Shown here piece by piece: positions 43,844 through 55,197 of a DNA stretch of 64,000 nucleotides. Source of the DNA: Microbacterium elymi. GTDB lineage: Bacteria; Actinomycetota; Actinomycetes; Actinomycetales; Microbacteriaceae. A program made the position numbers and the translations under genes. Each line of letters begins with the position of its first letter. Position 1 is the first letter of the stretch. The stretch covers positions 1,984,001 to 2,048,000 of the forward strand of contig NZ_CP091139.2 of NCBI RefSeq assembly GCF_021582895.2, written 5' to 3'. The notes below the pieces were generated by a model. That model worked only from the letters and a program-made list of their open reading frames with translations. It had not been told where the DNA came from and did not search any database.

Positions 43844-44227
43844 ATGGCCGATCCGGTGAGTCCTTCCCCGCCCGCGCAGCGCCGACCGACGGCATCCGCG
43901 GAGCTGATCGAGGAGAGCCTCGAGCAGGCGACCCTGCGGCGCGCGCCGAAGATCGCGGTGTTCCTCGTCCTGGGAGCAGCGCTCGGCGTCATCGTCGCCG
44001 CCATCCTGACCTTCGCGTTCGGCATCGCCGACGGGTCGGGCATGGAGGCGAGCAGCATGAGCGCCGTCAGCTATTCGAAGGGCCAGGTGTTCGGGTTCCT
44101 CGTGCTGGTCTGCGGTGTGGCCGGAGTCGCGCTGGGCGGCATCGTCGCGCTGGTCTTCGACTGGACCGCCGGCCGTCGTGCGCGCCGGGTCCGCGTCGAC
44201 CGCGAGACGGTCACCAACGTCGAGTGA
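43844..44227 (+). CDS. Two-helix membrane protein, unknown function
   Basis: 127 aa. Pro/Ser-rich N-terminus, helix 1 about 38-62 ([23 protein letters not shown]), an outer loop with [17 protein letters not shown], helix 2 about 84-107, and a basic C-terminal tail ([14 protein letters not shown]) placing both ends in the cytoplasm. Conserved-looking and located in the purD-purM interval of Actinobacteria. The 15-bp repeat array sits in its promoter region. Confidence 0.65.
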   Translation: MADPVSPSPPAQRRPTASAELIEESLEQATLRRAPKIAVFLVLGAALGVIVAAILTFAFGIADGSGMEASSMSAVSYSKGQVFGFLVLVCGVAGVALGGIVALVFDWTAGRRARRVRVDRETVTNVE

Positions 44228-44230
44228 CGC

Positions 44231-44843
44231 TCACGCCAGCTCGGCGATGATCGGATGGATGGCGGCGTCGAACGCCGCCACATCCTGACGCAAGCCCGTC
44301 GGTCACGGCGATGGTCAGCGCGCCGATCCACCACACGCCCCGCTGGGTCAGCGGCAGCACCTGCACGTTCAGCTCGAACGAATGCGCCCGCCGCCCGACC
44401 GTGCGCTCGTGCTCGGCGATCGCGCTCGCGTACGCGCGATAGGACGTGCCCGGATTCGCCCCGGCGTTCTTCGTGTGCCGGGCGTGCATCGTCTGCGACA
44501 CCGCGAGCGCCTCGGCGGCGTGCGGCGTGATCGCCGCCCGCAGCTCGTCGAAGCCGTCCACCGGCAGCGCGATCAGCGTCTCGAACCCGTCGACCAGCTC
44601 GAGCGGCACCGCCGAGGGGTGGGCCTGCGGCTCGACCGTGAGGTCCCAGTACGCGCTCCACTGCCGTTCCAGGATCGCCTGCGCGTCGGGGCTGCGGTCG
44701 TTCACGCGAGGGCGGATGCCGCGAAGGTGCGGAAGCTCGTCGGGTGCGCGGATCCCCACCAGCTGTCGCAGACACAGGGCGAGCAGCACCGGGTGACTCG
44801 CGTCCTCGCGAATCACCCACTCCGGACCGCCGGCGCTCTGCAT
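44231..44843 (-). CDS. Conserved hypothetical protein near purM
   Basis: 203 aa after correction. Soluble mixed alpha/beta protein with no signal peptide. It begins [23 protein letters not shown]; later segments ([58 protein letters not shown]) carry no catalytic motif I can name. A T inserted at 44292 (GCTTGC) breaks the last 25 codons. Convergent with the small membrane gene, divergent from purM. Confidence 0.6.
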
Positions 44844-44910
44844 GCCGCCATTGTAGGGCGGGGCCGGTCACGCGGCATCCGTCCAGCCACCGCGCCGGTA
44901 GGCTGGTCAC

Positions 44911-46041
44911 GTGGCCGCATCCCCCTCTGCGAATCCCTATGCCCAAGCCGGAGTCGACACCGCCGCCGGTGATCTCGCGGTCGAGTTGATGAAGTCGGCC
45001 GTCCGCCGCACCCACGGCCCCGAGGTGATGGGCGGCGTGGGCGGTTTCGCCGGGCTGTTCGACGCGTCCGCCCTGCGCGGATACACCCGTCCGCTGCTGG
45101 CCTCGAGCACCGATGGCGTCGGCACCAAGGTCGCCATCGCCCAGGCGCTCGACAAGCACGACACGATCGGCGAGGACCTCGTCGGCATGGTCGTCGACGA
45201 CATCGTGGTGGTCGGTGCCAGGCCGCTGTTCCTGACCGACTACATCGCCTGCGGCAAGGTCGTGCCGGAGCGCATCGCCGACATCGTGTCCGGCATCGCG
45301 CGCGGCTGCGAGCTCACCGGGACGGCCCTGGTCGGCGGCGAGACGGCCGAGCACCCGGGCCTGCTGGGCGCGCACGACTACGACGTCGCGGGGGCCGCGA
45401 CCGGCGTGGTCGAGGCCGACCGCGTGCTGGGTGCGGACCGGGTCCGCCCCGGCGACGCGGTGCTGGCCCTGGCATCCTCCGGACTGCACTCCAACGGATA
45501 CTCCCTGGTGCGCCACATCGCCGCCGGTGCCGGCATCTCGTACGGGCAGCATTCCGCCGACCTGGGCACGACCTGGGGTGAGGCACTGCTCGAGCCCACG
45601 CGCCTGTACACCAGCCCGCTGCTGGCGCTGATCGATCAGTTCGGCGACGGCATCCACGCCCTCAGCCACGTGACCGGGGGCGGCATCGCCGCGAACCTCG
45701 CGCGCGTGCTGCCGCAGGGCACCTGGGTCGAGCTCGATCGGGCGACCTGGTCGCCGGCGCCGGTCTTCCGGGTGCTGGCAGAGCTGGGCGACATCGCGCT
45801 GCAGGCGACCGAGGAGACCTGGAACCTCGGCATCGGGTTCCTCGCGGTCGTGGACGCGGCGACCGCGGCGGATGCCGCATCCGCCCTTTCCGCGGCGGGG
45901 ATCGCCACCTGGCAGGTGGGCGTGGTCGGTGACGGCGCGCGCCCGGCCGGGCAGTTCAGCCAGGGCGCGAAGGGCGTGGACGGCGGCGCGGTGCGGCTGG
46001 TCGGCAGCTACGCGGACGACGCGGAAGACGGGGCGAAGTAA
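44911..46041 (+). CDS. purM: Phosphoribosylformylglycinamidine cyclo-ligase (AIR synthetase)
   Basis: 376 aa, intact. Step 5 of purine synthesis. Motifs: LASSTDGVGTKVAIAQALDKHDTIGEDLVGMVVDDIV (about 63-100), TALVGGETAEHPG (about 138), LALASSGLHSNGYSLVR (about 187) and THVTGGGIAANLAR-like HVTGGGI (about 253). GTG start 44911. purF follows after 6 bp: the usual actinobacterial purM-purF pair. Confidence 0.95.
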   Translation: MAASPSANPYAQAGVDTAAGDLAVELMKSAVRRTHGPEVMGGVGGFAGLFDASALRGYTRPLLASSTDGVGTKVAIAQALDKHDTIGEDLVGMVVDDIVVVGARPLFLTDYIACGKVVPERIADIVSGIARGCELTGTALVGGETAEHPGLLGAHDYDVAGAATGVVEADRVLGADRVRPGDAVLALASSGLHSNGYSLVRHIAAGAGISYGQHSADLGTTWGEALLEPTRLYTSPLLALIDQFGDGIHALSHVTGGGIAANLARVLPQGTWVELDRATWSPAPVFRVLAELGDIALQATEETWNLGIGFLAVVDAATAADAASALSAAGIATWQVGVVGDGARPAGQFSQGAKGVDGGAVRLVGSYADDAEDGAK

Positions 46042-46047
46042 GAGCAT

Positions 46048-47509
46048 ATGTGCGGCATCGTCGGCATGGTCGGGCGCGGCCCGGTCAATCAGGACATCTA
46101 CGACTCGCTGCTCCTCCTGCAGCACCGCGGCCAGGACTCGACCGGCATCGCCACGGCCGAGCCGTCGGGCGTGTTCCACCTGCACAAGGCCGAGGGCATG
46201 GTGCGCGAGGGCTTCCGCACCCGCGACATGCGCACCCTGCTGGGAAACATCGGACTCGGGCACTGCCGGTACGCGACCAAGGGCACGGCATCCAGTGAGG
46301 AAGAGGCGCAGCCGTTCTATGTGAACGCCCCCTACGGCATCGTGCTGGTGCACAACGGCAACCTCACCAACACCCGTGAGCTGACCGACGAGCTGTTCCA
46401 CAAGGACCGGCGCCATCTGAACACGAGCTCGGACACCGAGCTGCTGGTCAACGTGCTGGCCAACGAGCTGCAGTCCTCGATCTCGGGTCTCGAGCTCGGA
46501 CCGGACGAGCTGTTCCAGGCCGTCACCCGCGTGCACGAGCGGGCCGAGGGCTCGTACGCGGCCATCGCGCTGATCGCCGGCTACGGACTGCTCGCGTTCC
46601 GCGATCCGTTCGGCATCCGTCCGCTGATCCTCGGCGTGCGCGAGGCGGCCGGCGGCGGGTACGAGTGGATCGTGGCCAGTGAGTCGCTGGTGATGGAGAA
46701 CGCCGGCTTCGAGGTAGTGCGGGATGTCGAGCCTGGCGAAGCCGTGTTCATCGACCTCGACGGACAGCTGCACACCCGGCAGTGCGCCGCGAACCCGCAG
46801 CTGTTCCCGTGCTCGTTCGAGTACGTGTACCTGGCCCGCCCCGACTCGGTGATGAACGGCATCTCGGTGTACGAATCACGGCTGCGGATGGGGGAGCGGC
46901 TGGCCGACACGATCGCCAAGCACGTGCCGCGCGAGAAGATCGACGTGGTCATGCCGATCCCGGACTCGGCGCGACCGGCGGCGATGCAGGTCGCCCGCAA
47001 GCTCGGCATCGAGTACCGCGAGGGCTTCTACAAGAACCGCTATGTGGGGCGCACGTTCATCATGCCCGGGCAGGCGGTGCGCAAGAAGAGCGTGCGACAG
47101 AAGCTGAACGCGATGTCCAGCGAGTTCAAGGGCAAGAACGTGCTGCTGATCGACGACTCGATCGTGCGCGGCACCACGAGCAAGCAGATCATCCAGATGG
47201 CGCGGGATGCCGGGGCAGAATCGGTCACGTTCGCCTCTGCTTGCGCCGCCCGTGCGATACCCGCACGTGTATGGCATCAACATGCCGTCCCGGCTCGAGC
47301 TGGTCGCGCACGGGCGCACGATCCCCGAGATCGCCGAGGAGCTCGGTGCCGACTACATGGTCTTCCAGGAGATCGACGATCTGCGCGCCGCGATCCTCGA
47401 GGGCTCCGAGATCGAAGACCTCGACATGAGCTGCTTCGACGGTCGCTACATCACCGGGACGGTCACCGACGAATACCTGGCCTGGGTCGAGGGCTCGCAG
47501 GAGTCCTGA
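46048..47509 (+). CDS. purF: Amidophosphoribosyltransferase
   Basis: 486 aa after correction. Committed step of purine synthesis. Class II glutaminase with catalytic Cys2 (MCGIVGMVG), LGHCRYATKG (about 70) and HNGNLTNTREL (about 100); phosphoribosyltransferase PRPP loop VLLIDDSIVRGTTSKQI (about 365-381). Feedback control by AMP/GMP is known for the family. A T inserted at 47235 (GCTTGC) breaks the frame in VTFASAAPPVRYPHVYGIN; both halves are otherwise intact. Confidence 0.95.
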
Positions 47510-47529
47510 GGTCCGCGGCCGCCGACAGT

Positions 47530-47739
47530 TCAGGCCTGCTGGCGCTGAGGGTACGAGGGGTCGGCCTCGTCCTCGTCTTCGTCACCGTACTCGTCGGCCC
47601 ACTTGTCGACGTACTCGTTCTCCGAGCCGTCGGGATGGCCGAGCTCGCGCTCCAGCGCCCCGAAGTTCGGAGAGTAGGTGTCGTACTTGAGTTCCCGGGC
47701 GATCTTGGTGTGCTTCGCCTTCTGACGGCCACGCCCCAT
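47530..47739 (-). CDS. DUF3073 family small protein
   Basis: 69 aa. Very basic start MGRGRQKAKHTKIARELKY, then an acidic C-terminus (ADEYGDEDEDEADP). DUF3073 proteins are actinobacterial and typically lie beside purF/purM, as here; the function is unknown. The basic N-terminal half suggests nucleic acid binding (inference). Convergent with purF, 20 bp between stops. Confidence 0.85.
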   Translation of the reverse strand: MGRGRQKAKHTKIARELKYDTYSPNFGALERELGHPDGSENEYVDKWADEYGDEDEDEADPSYPQRQQA

Positions 47740-47902
47740 GCGAGACCCCCTCATGGTCAAGTCGCGGGCAGTGCATGGCCCGACGCGTTCACGATATCCG
47801 GCTTCAAACCGGTAAGAGTAGCATTCAGGATAACACGCGGGGCGATGACCGGCCCTGTCCTGGCAGGGTGTTCGTCCGGCCGATACGAGAGGTGAGCGAT
47901 AT

Positions 47903-48439
47903 ATGTCCGAAGCGGCATCCGACGTCCCCGCCGACGGTCCCGTCGACCCCGCGCTCACGGGTGCGGTGATCGTCGGCGTCGTCCCCGGAGAGCCGCCGCG
48001 CGTCGTGAAGGAGGCCGCGCGCTATGCGAAGGCCTTCGGCGCTCCGCTGCTGGTCGTGAACGTCGACGTCACCCGGTTCGTGGCCTACGAGGACCCCGAC
48101 GGCTTCGTGCAGACCGCCCCGCTGGAACTGAGCATCGCCGGTCGCGAGAGCGAGGTCGAGCAGCTCACGAGCGAGACCACCGCGGCGCTCGAGGGCTGCG
48201 GCGTGCCGTGGTCGTTCCGCCAGCTGGTCGGCGACCCGGCGCTGGCGATCAAGAAGCTCGCCGACGAGGTGCACGGCCGGCTCATCGTGGTCGGGACCCG
48301 CAAGGGCGGCATCGGCGAGTCGATCCGGGAGTTCTTCACCGGGTCGGTCGCCGTCCGCCTCGCGCACCGTCAGACCCGGCCCGTGCTCGTGGTGCCGATC
48401 AGTGAGATCATCCCGGACGACCAGGACTTCGATTGGTGA
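47903..48439 (+). CDS. Universal stress protein family protein
   Basis: 178 aa. USP fold from about residue 20 (GAVIVGVVPGEPPRVVKEAARYAKAF) with the ATP-binding signature VVGTRKGGIGESIREFFTGSVAVRL (about 131-155; G-2x-G-9x-G(S/T)) and RPVLVVP at the C-terminus. Probably an ATP-binding stress or redox regulator. A single domain with a disordered, acidic 18-residue lead. Confidence 0.87.
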   Translation: MSEAASDVPADGPVDPALTGAVIVGVVPGEPPRVVKEAARYAKAFGAPLLVVNVDVTRFVAYEDPDGFVQTAPLELSIAGRESEVEQLTSETTAALEGCGVPWSFRQLVGDPALAIKKLADEVHGRLIVVGTRKGGIGESIREFFTGSVAVRLAHRQTRPVLVVPISEIIPDDQDFDW

Positions 48440-48469
48440 CCGGCCGGCGCTGACGACACCGGCCGACGC

Positions 48470-49096
48470 CTACCGACGCAGGTCGCGCGAGATCGTGCGG
48501 CTCACCTCGTCCAGGGCGCGACCGAGCTCGTCCACGACGGACGCCGCCAGCTCGCCGCCCCGCGCCACATGCCCGCGCAGCTCGGCGCGCACCTGCGCCC
48601 GGAAGCCGTTGACCGCGGCATCCGCCCGCTGAGCTGCCTCGCGACTGATCACGCGCGCATCGTCGTAGCGGGATGCTCCGGCCGGCGCGCCGGCGGAGCC
48701 GCCGGTCCGGCGCTCCTCCTGTGTGGCGGCGGCCAGATCGGCACGCAGGCTCTTCATCGCCGCGCGCACGCTGCCGCGCACCTCGTCCGCGATCAGACGC
48801 ACCGAATCGGCGAGGTGCGATTCGATGCCCTCCAGCTCGCCGGAACGGGCGGCCACCTCGGCGCGGCCGGCGTCGGTGATGCGGTAGACCGTCTTGCGGC
48901 CGTCGACCGCCTTGGTGACCAGGCCCTCCTCTTCGAGCTTGGCCAGGCGGGGGTAGACCGTCCCGGCGCTGGGCGTGTACGTCCCGCCGGTGCGATCCGA
49001 CAGCGCCTGCATCAGGTCGTAGCCGTGGCGCGGCTCCTCATCGAGAAGGTTCAGCAGGTACAGCCGCAGGTCGCCGTGCGAGAAGACCGGGGCCAT
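48470..49096 (-). CDS. PadR-family regulator with extended helical tail
   Basis: 208 aa. PadR winged helix at residues 1-75 (GDLRLYLLNLLDEEPRHGYDLMQAL, SAGTVYPRLAKLEEEGLVTK), followed by about 130 residues of amphipathic helix (SVRLIADEVRGSVRAAMKSL to SVVDELGRALDEVSRTISRDL). Its ATG overlaps the DUF4097 stop (TGATG). The dyads at 49981-50020 upstream of the pair are likely autoregulatory sites. The two genes read as one frame only because of an inserted base at 49112. Confidence 0.85.
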   Translation of the reverse strand: MAPVFSHGDLRLYLLNLLDEEPRHGYDLMQALSDRTGGTYTPSAGTVYPRLAKLEEEGLVTKAVDGRKTVYRITDAGRAEVAARSGELEGIESHLADSVRLIADEVRGSVRAAMKSLRADLAAATQEERRTGGSAGAPAGASRYDDARVISREAAQRADAAVNGFRAQVRAELRGHVARGGELAASVVDELGRALDEVSRTISRDLRR

Positions 49097-49955
49097 CACA
49101 GCTTGCTCCTCGTGCTGCGAGGCCGGGTTCGCGCCGCCGTCCGGCGCGGGCCGCCGCACGACCGTCAGGTCACCCGAGACCGAGTTGACCCGGACATCCG
49201 CGAACGAGCCGGACAGTTCGCCGGTCGAGCCGGTGAAGTTCGTGGTGAACCCGCTGCCCGAGCGCACGACGTTGTCGACCAGGACGCGTCCACTCACCGA
49301 CCGGGCCGCGTACTTGACCGCCAGGTCCTCGTCGAGCCGCACCGTTGACGCGCCGCTGACCGTGTTCAGGCTCACCTGGTGCACCTCACCGGTCGAGTCC
49401 ACCAGCATCCCGCCTGAAACGGTGTCGATCACGGTCTTGCGGATGCTGCCGGTCGCGGCGACGTCGCCGGAGACGCTGTTGGCCGACAGCGTGCCGGTCA
49501 GGCCGCGCACCTGCACGTCGCCGGAGACGGCGTTCACGCCCAGGTCGCCGACCAGGCCGTCCACGATGATGTCGCCCGAGACGGTGTTCAGCTTGGCGTC
49601 GTTGCGGATGCCCGTCACGAGCGCGCTGGCGCTGACCACGCCGAGGGTGAGGGCGATGCCTGCGGGGGACGGCGACGCTGATCTCGGCCTTCGGCCCGCC
49701 CGAGCCGAAGTTGCGGAACACCTCGAGGAAGTTGTCCCAGCGCAGCTGAGGATGGTCGATCTCGACGGTGTCGCCGGTGACTTCGACGCGCAGCTCCTTG
49801 CCGGTGACGGCGTGCACCTCGATCCGGGCGCCGGGCTCGTCGTGCGCGACGACATCCACCTGCCCGCCGACGAGGCTGATCTTGAGCTTGCGTACGTCTT
49901 CGATGTCGATCACGCGCGTCTGCCCCGGCTCGATGAGCCACTTCTCAAGGGTCAT
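49096..49955 (-). CDS. DUF4097-type beta-helix protein
   Basis: 285 aa after two corrections. N-terminal strand-rich lead MTLEKWLIEPGQTRVIDIEDVRKLKISL, then a solenoid with recurring NTVSGD/NAVSGD/NSVSGD turns about every 20 residues (about 115-265), the DUF4097 (LiaG-like) beta-roll. No signal peptide or membrane helix. An extra C near 49672 and an A inserted at 49112 (GCAAGC) disturb the frame; corrected, it ends SQHEEQL with TGA overlapping the padR ATG. GGGAGGAA ribosome site. Confidence 0.82.
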
Positions 49956-49980
49956 GGGTTCCTCCCGGTTGGTTCCACTT

Positions 49981-50020
49981 CGCGATATATCGCGTTCACC
50001 GACCCTAACACGATATATCG
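49981..50020 (-). promoter_or_regulatory. Pair of CGCGATATATCG operators
   Basis: CGCGATATATCGCG (49981-49994, perfect 14-bp dyad) and CGATATATCG (50011-50020) lie 26-56 bp upstream of the DUF4097 ATG, centres about 28 bp apart (near three helical turns). AT-rich cores in GC-rich DNA; the likely ligand is the PadR of the same operon. Confidence 0.7.
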
Positions 50021-50045
50021 CGTCCCACCACCCCCCCGTTCCCTT

Positions 50046-50127
50046 CGCGGGATCGTACGATTTGGCCGGCTGCACATCACCCTGGACCGAAATTGATGTG
50101 CACTCGGCCAAATCGTACGATTTCGCG
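50046..50127. repeat. 82-bp palindromic intergenic element, copy 3
   Basis: CGCGGGATCGTACGATTTGG and the inverted GGCCAAATCGTACGATTTCGCG ends; the best-paired copy, with inner CTGCACATCA / TGATGTGCA also complementary. It separates the divergent DUF4097 and TipA-like genes. Confidence 0.88.
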
Positions 50128-50130
50128 GGC

Positions 50131-50161
50131 TTGACATTGACGTTGCGGCAAGGTTTAGCGT
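50131..50161 (+). promoter_or_regulatory. MerR-type promoter of the TipA-like gene
   Basis: TTGACA (50131-50136) and TAGCGT (50156-50161) are 19 bp apart, the long spacing typical of MerR-activated promoters. The spacer holds the dyad ACGTTGC-G-GCAAGGT (50140-50154, one mismatch), where the regulator would bind and untwist the DNA. Confidence 0.7.
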
Positions 50162-50186
50162 CGAGGGCACGGCGAGGAGGAGGGGC

Positions 50187-50943
50187 ATGGACTGGTCGAT
50201 CCAGGAGGTCGCGAAGCTCGCGGGCACGACGAGCCGCACGCTGCGTCACTACGACGACATCGGGCTGCTGGCCCCGACCCGCATCGGCTCGAACGGCTAC
50301 CGCCGGTACGACGAGGGCGCGCTCGTGCGCCTGCAGCGCATCCTGCCGCTGCGCGAGCTCGGGCTGGGACTGCCGCAGATCGCCGACGTCCTGGCCCGCC
50401 AGACGAGCGAGACCGACGCGCTGACCACCCACCTGGCCCTGCTGCGGCAGGAGCAGGACCGGCTGGCCCGGCGCATCGCCGCCGTCACCTCCACCATCCA
50501 CGCCTTGACCGAAGGAGAGACCCCCATGGCAGAGAAGATGTTCGACGGATTCGACCACACCCAGTACCGGGAAGAGGTCGAGACCCGCTGGGGCGCCGAC
50601 GCGTACGCGCGCAGCGACGCCTGGTGGCGCGGCCTGAGCGCCGACGAGAGGACCGCGTGGCAGGCGCGCCCGCGACCTGGGCCGGGACTGGACGGATGCC
50701 GCGGCCCGCGGCATCGCCCCGGACAGCGCCGAGGCCCAGGCCTTGGCCGAGCGGCACGTGCAGTGGCTCATCGGCATCCCCGGCACGCCCGCGGGCACCC
50801 CCGGCGGCGACGTCCGCGGATACGTCACCGGGCTCGGCGACATGTACGTGGCCGACCCGCGGTTCGCCGCCAACTACGGCGGGCTCGACGGCGCCACCCT
50901 GGTGCGCGATGCGCTGCGCGTGTACGCCGAGGCGCACCTGTAA
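50187..50943 (+). CDS. TipA-like MerR-family regulator with TipAS domain
   Basis: 251 aa after correction. MerR HTH (SIQEVAKLAGTTSRTLRHYDDIGLLAP, residues 3-29), a coiled-coil (about 75-110), an internal Met at MAEKMFDGFDHTQY (start-like, preceded by AAGGAGAG) and a TipAS drug-binding domain (about 115-251; GDVRGYVTGLGDMYVADPRFAANYGG). As in Streptomyces TipAL/TipAS, the internal site could make a separate ligand-binding form. A G inserted at 50665 (GCAGGC) breaks the frame. Such proteins sense thiopeptides or other multidrug ligands. Confidence 0.87.
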
Positions 50944-50961
50944 TCCCGAGGCGCACCTGTA
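50927..50961. repeat. 16-bp direct duplication across a stop codon
   Basis: CCGAGGCGCACCTGTA at 50927-50942 recurs at 50946-50961 (period 19). The first copy contains the tail and stop of the TipA-like gene; the second is just downstream. Confidence 0.8.
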
Positions 50962-51037
50962 GCGCCACGGCACATCACCGGTGACCCCGGGCCGTCCGCC
51001 GCCGCCGATCGACCGGGCCGCCCGTAGGCTGAGACCT

Positions 51038-51265
51038 ATGGGCGACCCGGTCGAATTCCTGCGCGCGTGCGCACCCGGCACCCGGGTGACGGTGCGCCGC
51101 CGCATCGACAGCGGCTACACGGACGCACTCGGCTACCTGCGCGAGATCACCGACGACACCTGCGTGGTGGACACCCGCCGCGGCCTCGTCGAGGTGCCGC
51201 TGGATGCCGTGACCGCCGCGATCCGCGTGCCCGAGCCGCCGACCACGAGGAGACAGCAGGGATGA
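51038..51265 (+). CDS. Small SH3-like beta-barrel protein
   Basis: 75 aa. ACAPGTRVTVRRRIDSGYTDALGYLREITDDTCVVDTRRGLVEVPLDAVTAAIRVP resembles the N-terminal SH3-like domain of Rv0428c-type acetyltransferases, here standing alone without the GNAT part. Its stop overlaps the PatB-like start (ATGA), so the two are coupled. Function unknown. Confidence 0.6.
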   Translation: MGDPVEFLRACAPGTRVTVRRRIDSGYTDALGYLREITDDTCVVDTRRGLVEVPLDAVTAAIRVPEPPTTRRQQG

Positions 51266-52438
51266 CGGCAGAGATGACAGCGTTCGACGCGACCACCGAG
51301 GACCGGTTGCGCGAGATCGGCGGCATGAAGTGGTCGCTGTACCCCGAGGCGACCGGGATGTTCGTCGCCGAGATGGACTTCGGCGTCGCCGAGCCGGTGC
51401 GCGCCGCGGTCCAGGGCGCGGTCGACGACGCACTGTTCGGCTACCCGCCGCCGCGCATCGTGGACGCGCTGTCCGCGGCCTGCGCCGCCTGGCAGCGCGA
51501 CCGCTACGGCTGGGACGTTCCGGCCGAGCGCGTGCGTCCCCTCGCGGACGTGCTCACCGGGCTGACCGCCGCGATCGAGCTGTTCACCGCTCCCGGGAGC
51601 GCGATCATCCTGCCCACGCCCGCCTACATGCCGTTCCTCACGGTCCCGGCCACGGTCGGCCGCGAGGTCATCGAGGTTCCGATGCTCCTCGAGGACGGCG
51701 AGCTCGTGCTCGATCTGAACGGCATCGACCGCGCGTTCGCCGCGGGCGGGGGCATGCTCATCCTCTGCAACCCGCACAATCCGGTCGGCCGCGTGTACCG
51801 GCCCGACGAGATGGGGGCGGTCGCCGAGATCGTGGAGCGCCACGGCGGGCGGGTGTTCTCGGACGAGATCCACGCGCCGCTGGTGTACGAAGGCACCCGC
51901 CACACTCCGTACGCGTCGGTCTCGCCGATGACCGCCGCGCACACGATCACCGCGGCATCCGCCTCGAAGGCATGGAATCTGCCGGGGCTGAAGTGCGCGC
52001 AAGCTCATCCTCTCCAACGACGAGGATGCCGCGGCCTGGGCCGACTCCGCGAAGGCGCACTTCATCGAGCACGGGGCCAGCATCCCCGGCATCCTCGCCA
52101 ACACGGCCGCGTACGCCGGCGGCGGCCCGTGGCTGGCCGAGGTCCTGGACTACCTCGACGGCAGCCGCCGGCTGCTCGCCGAGCTCGTCGCCGAGCATCT
52201 GCCCGGGGTCGTCCACCGCCCGCCCGACGGCACCTACCTGGCCTGGCTGGACTGCCGCGCGCTCGACCTCGGCGATCACCCCGCCGCCTTCTTCCTGGAG
52301 CGGGCGCAGGTGGCGTGCACCGACGGCGCGGACTGCGGGCAGGTCGGCGCCGGGCACCTCCGGCTGAACTTCGCGACACCCCGCCCGATCCTGCGCGCCG
52401 CCATCGAGCGGATGGGCCAGGCCCTGTCCGCCCGCTGA
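51262..52438 (+). CDS. MalY/PatB-type PLP-dependent C-S lyase (aminotransferase fold)
   Basis: 391 aa after correction. Fold type I PLP enzyme: FGYPPPRIVDALSAACAAWQRDRYGWDVP (about 55-83), ILCNPHNPVGRVY (about 168), FSDEIHAPLVY (PLP Asp, about 202) and the PLP Lys in ASASKAWNLPGLKCA (about 233). The CNPHNPVGR plus DEIHAPL pattern is that of cystathionine beta-lyase PatB/MalY. An A inserted at 52002 (GCAAGC) breaks the frame in CAQLILSNDEDA. Confidence 0.87.
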
Positions 52439-52568
52439 GCCCCGACCGCGTCGCGGACTATATGACTCTGCTGTGGCTTTCACCACCCCTGGTACACGCC
52501 TGCGCCACAGGAGTAGCGTGACGGTCGGATCGCCGGCGACGGCGCCGGCGGCATGAGGAGTTGTCATC

Positions 52569-53204
52569 ATGTCAACATCAGAACAACCGCTGCGTTCACA
52601 CGTTCCCGAGGGCCACATCCCTGCCCCGCCGCCGGCCGCGTTCGGCGATCCGGCCGGTCTGGGGCTCGCCGCGTTCGCGCTGACCACGTTCGTGCTCAGC
52701 AGCTTCAACGCCGGATGGTTCCCCGAAGCGGCCTCCAGCGTCGTGCTCGGCCTCGCCCTGTTCTACGGCGGCGCCGTGCAGATCCTGGCCGGCCTGTGGG
52801 AGTTCGCGAACCGCAACACGTTCGGGGCGGTGGCGTTCTGCTCGTACGGCGGATTCTGGATGTCGTTCTGGTATCTGCTGACGGCGACCAAGCTGCCGGC
52901 CGACAGCGCGGGATCGGCGATCGGCATCTACCTCCTGGCCTGGGGGATCTTCACGCTGTACATGGCGATCGCCGCCAGCCGCACGAACCTCGTGGTGCTC
53001 CTGGTGTTCATCGCGCTGACGCTGACCTACTTCGCACTGGCGGCCGGCGAGTTCGCCGGATCGTCGACCTGGACGATCATCGGCGGCTGGCTGGGGATCA
53101 TCACCGCGATCTTCGCCTGGTACGGCTCGTTCGCCACCGTCACCAACTTCACCTACAAGCGCACGCTGCTCCCGCTGTGGCCGCTCGCGCCGGCTGCGCG
53201 CTGA
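52569..53204 (+). CDS. Acetate uptake transporter (GPR1/FUN34/YaaH, SatP family)
   Basis: 211 aa. Six membrane helices; signature PAAFGDPAGLGLAAFALTTFVLSSFNAG (about 22-49), the YaaH N-P-[AV]-P-like entry motif in its actinobacterial form (GDPAGLGLAAFALT), and FYGGAVQILAGLWEF (about 65-79). Imports acetate or succinate. acs starts 20 bp downstream with a GGAAGGAG site, making an acetate uptake/activation operon. ATG 52569. Confidence 0.9.
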   Translation: MSTSEQPLRSHVPEGHIPAPPPAAFGDPAGLGLAAFALTTFVLSSFNAGWFPEAASSVVLGLALFYGGAVQILAGLWEFANRNTFGAVAFCSYGGFWMSFWYLLTATKLPADSAGSAIGIYLLAWGIFTLYMAIAASRTNLVVLLVFIALTLTYFALAAGEFAGSSTWTIIGGWLGIITAIFAWYGSFATVTNFTYKRTLLPLWPLAPAAR

Positions 53205-53224
53205 CCGCGGAAGGAGACATCGAC

Positions 53225-55191
<1,967 letters not shown>

Positions 55192-55197
55192 GCGGGC

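Noticed and set aside
48470..49855. Apparent DUF4097-PadR fusion protein
   Set aside because: The open frame joins only because of an extra A in GCAAGC at 49112. Without it DUF4097 stops at TGA overlapping a normal padR ATG.
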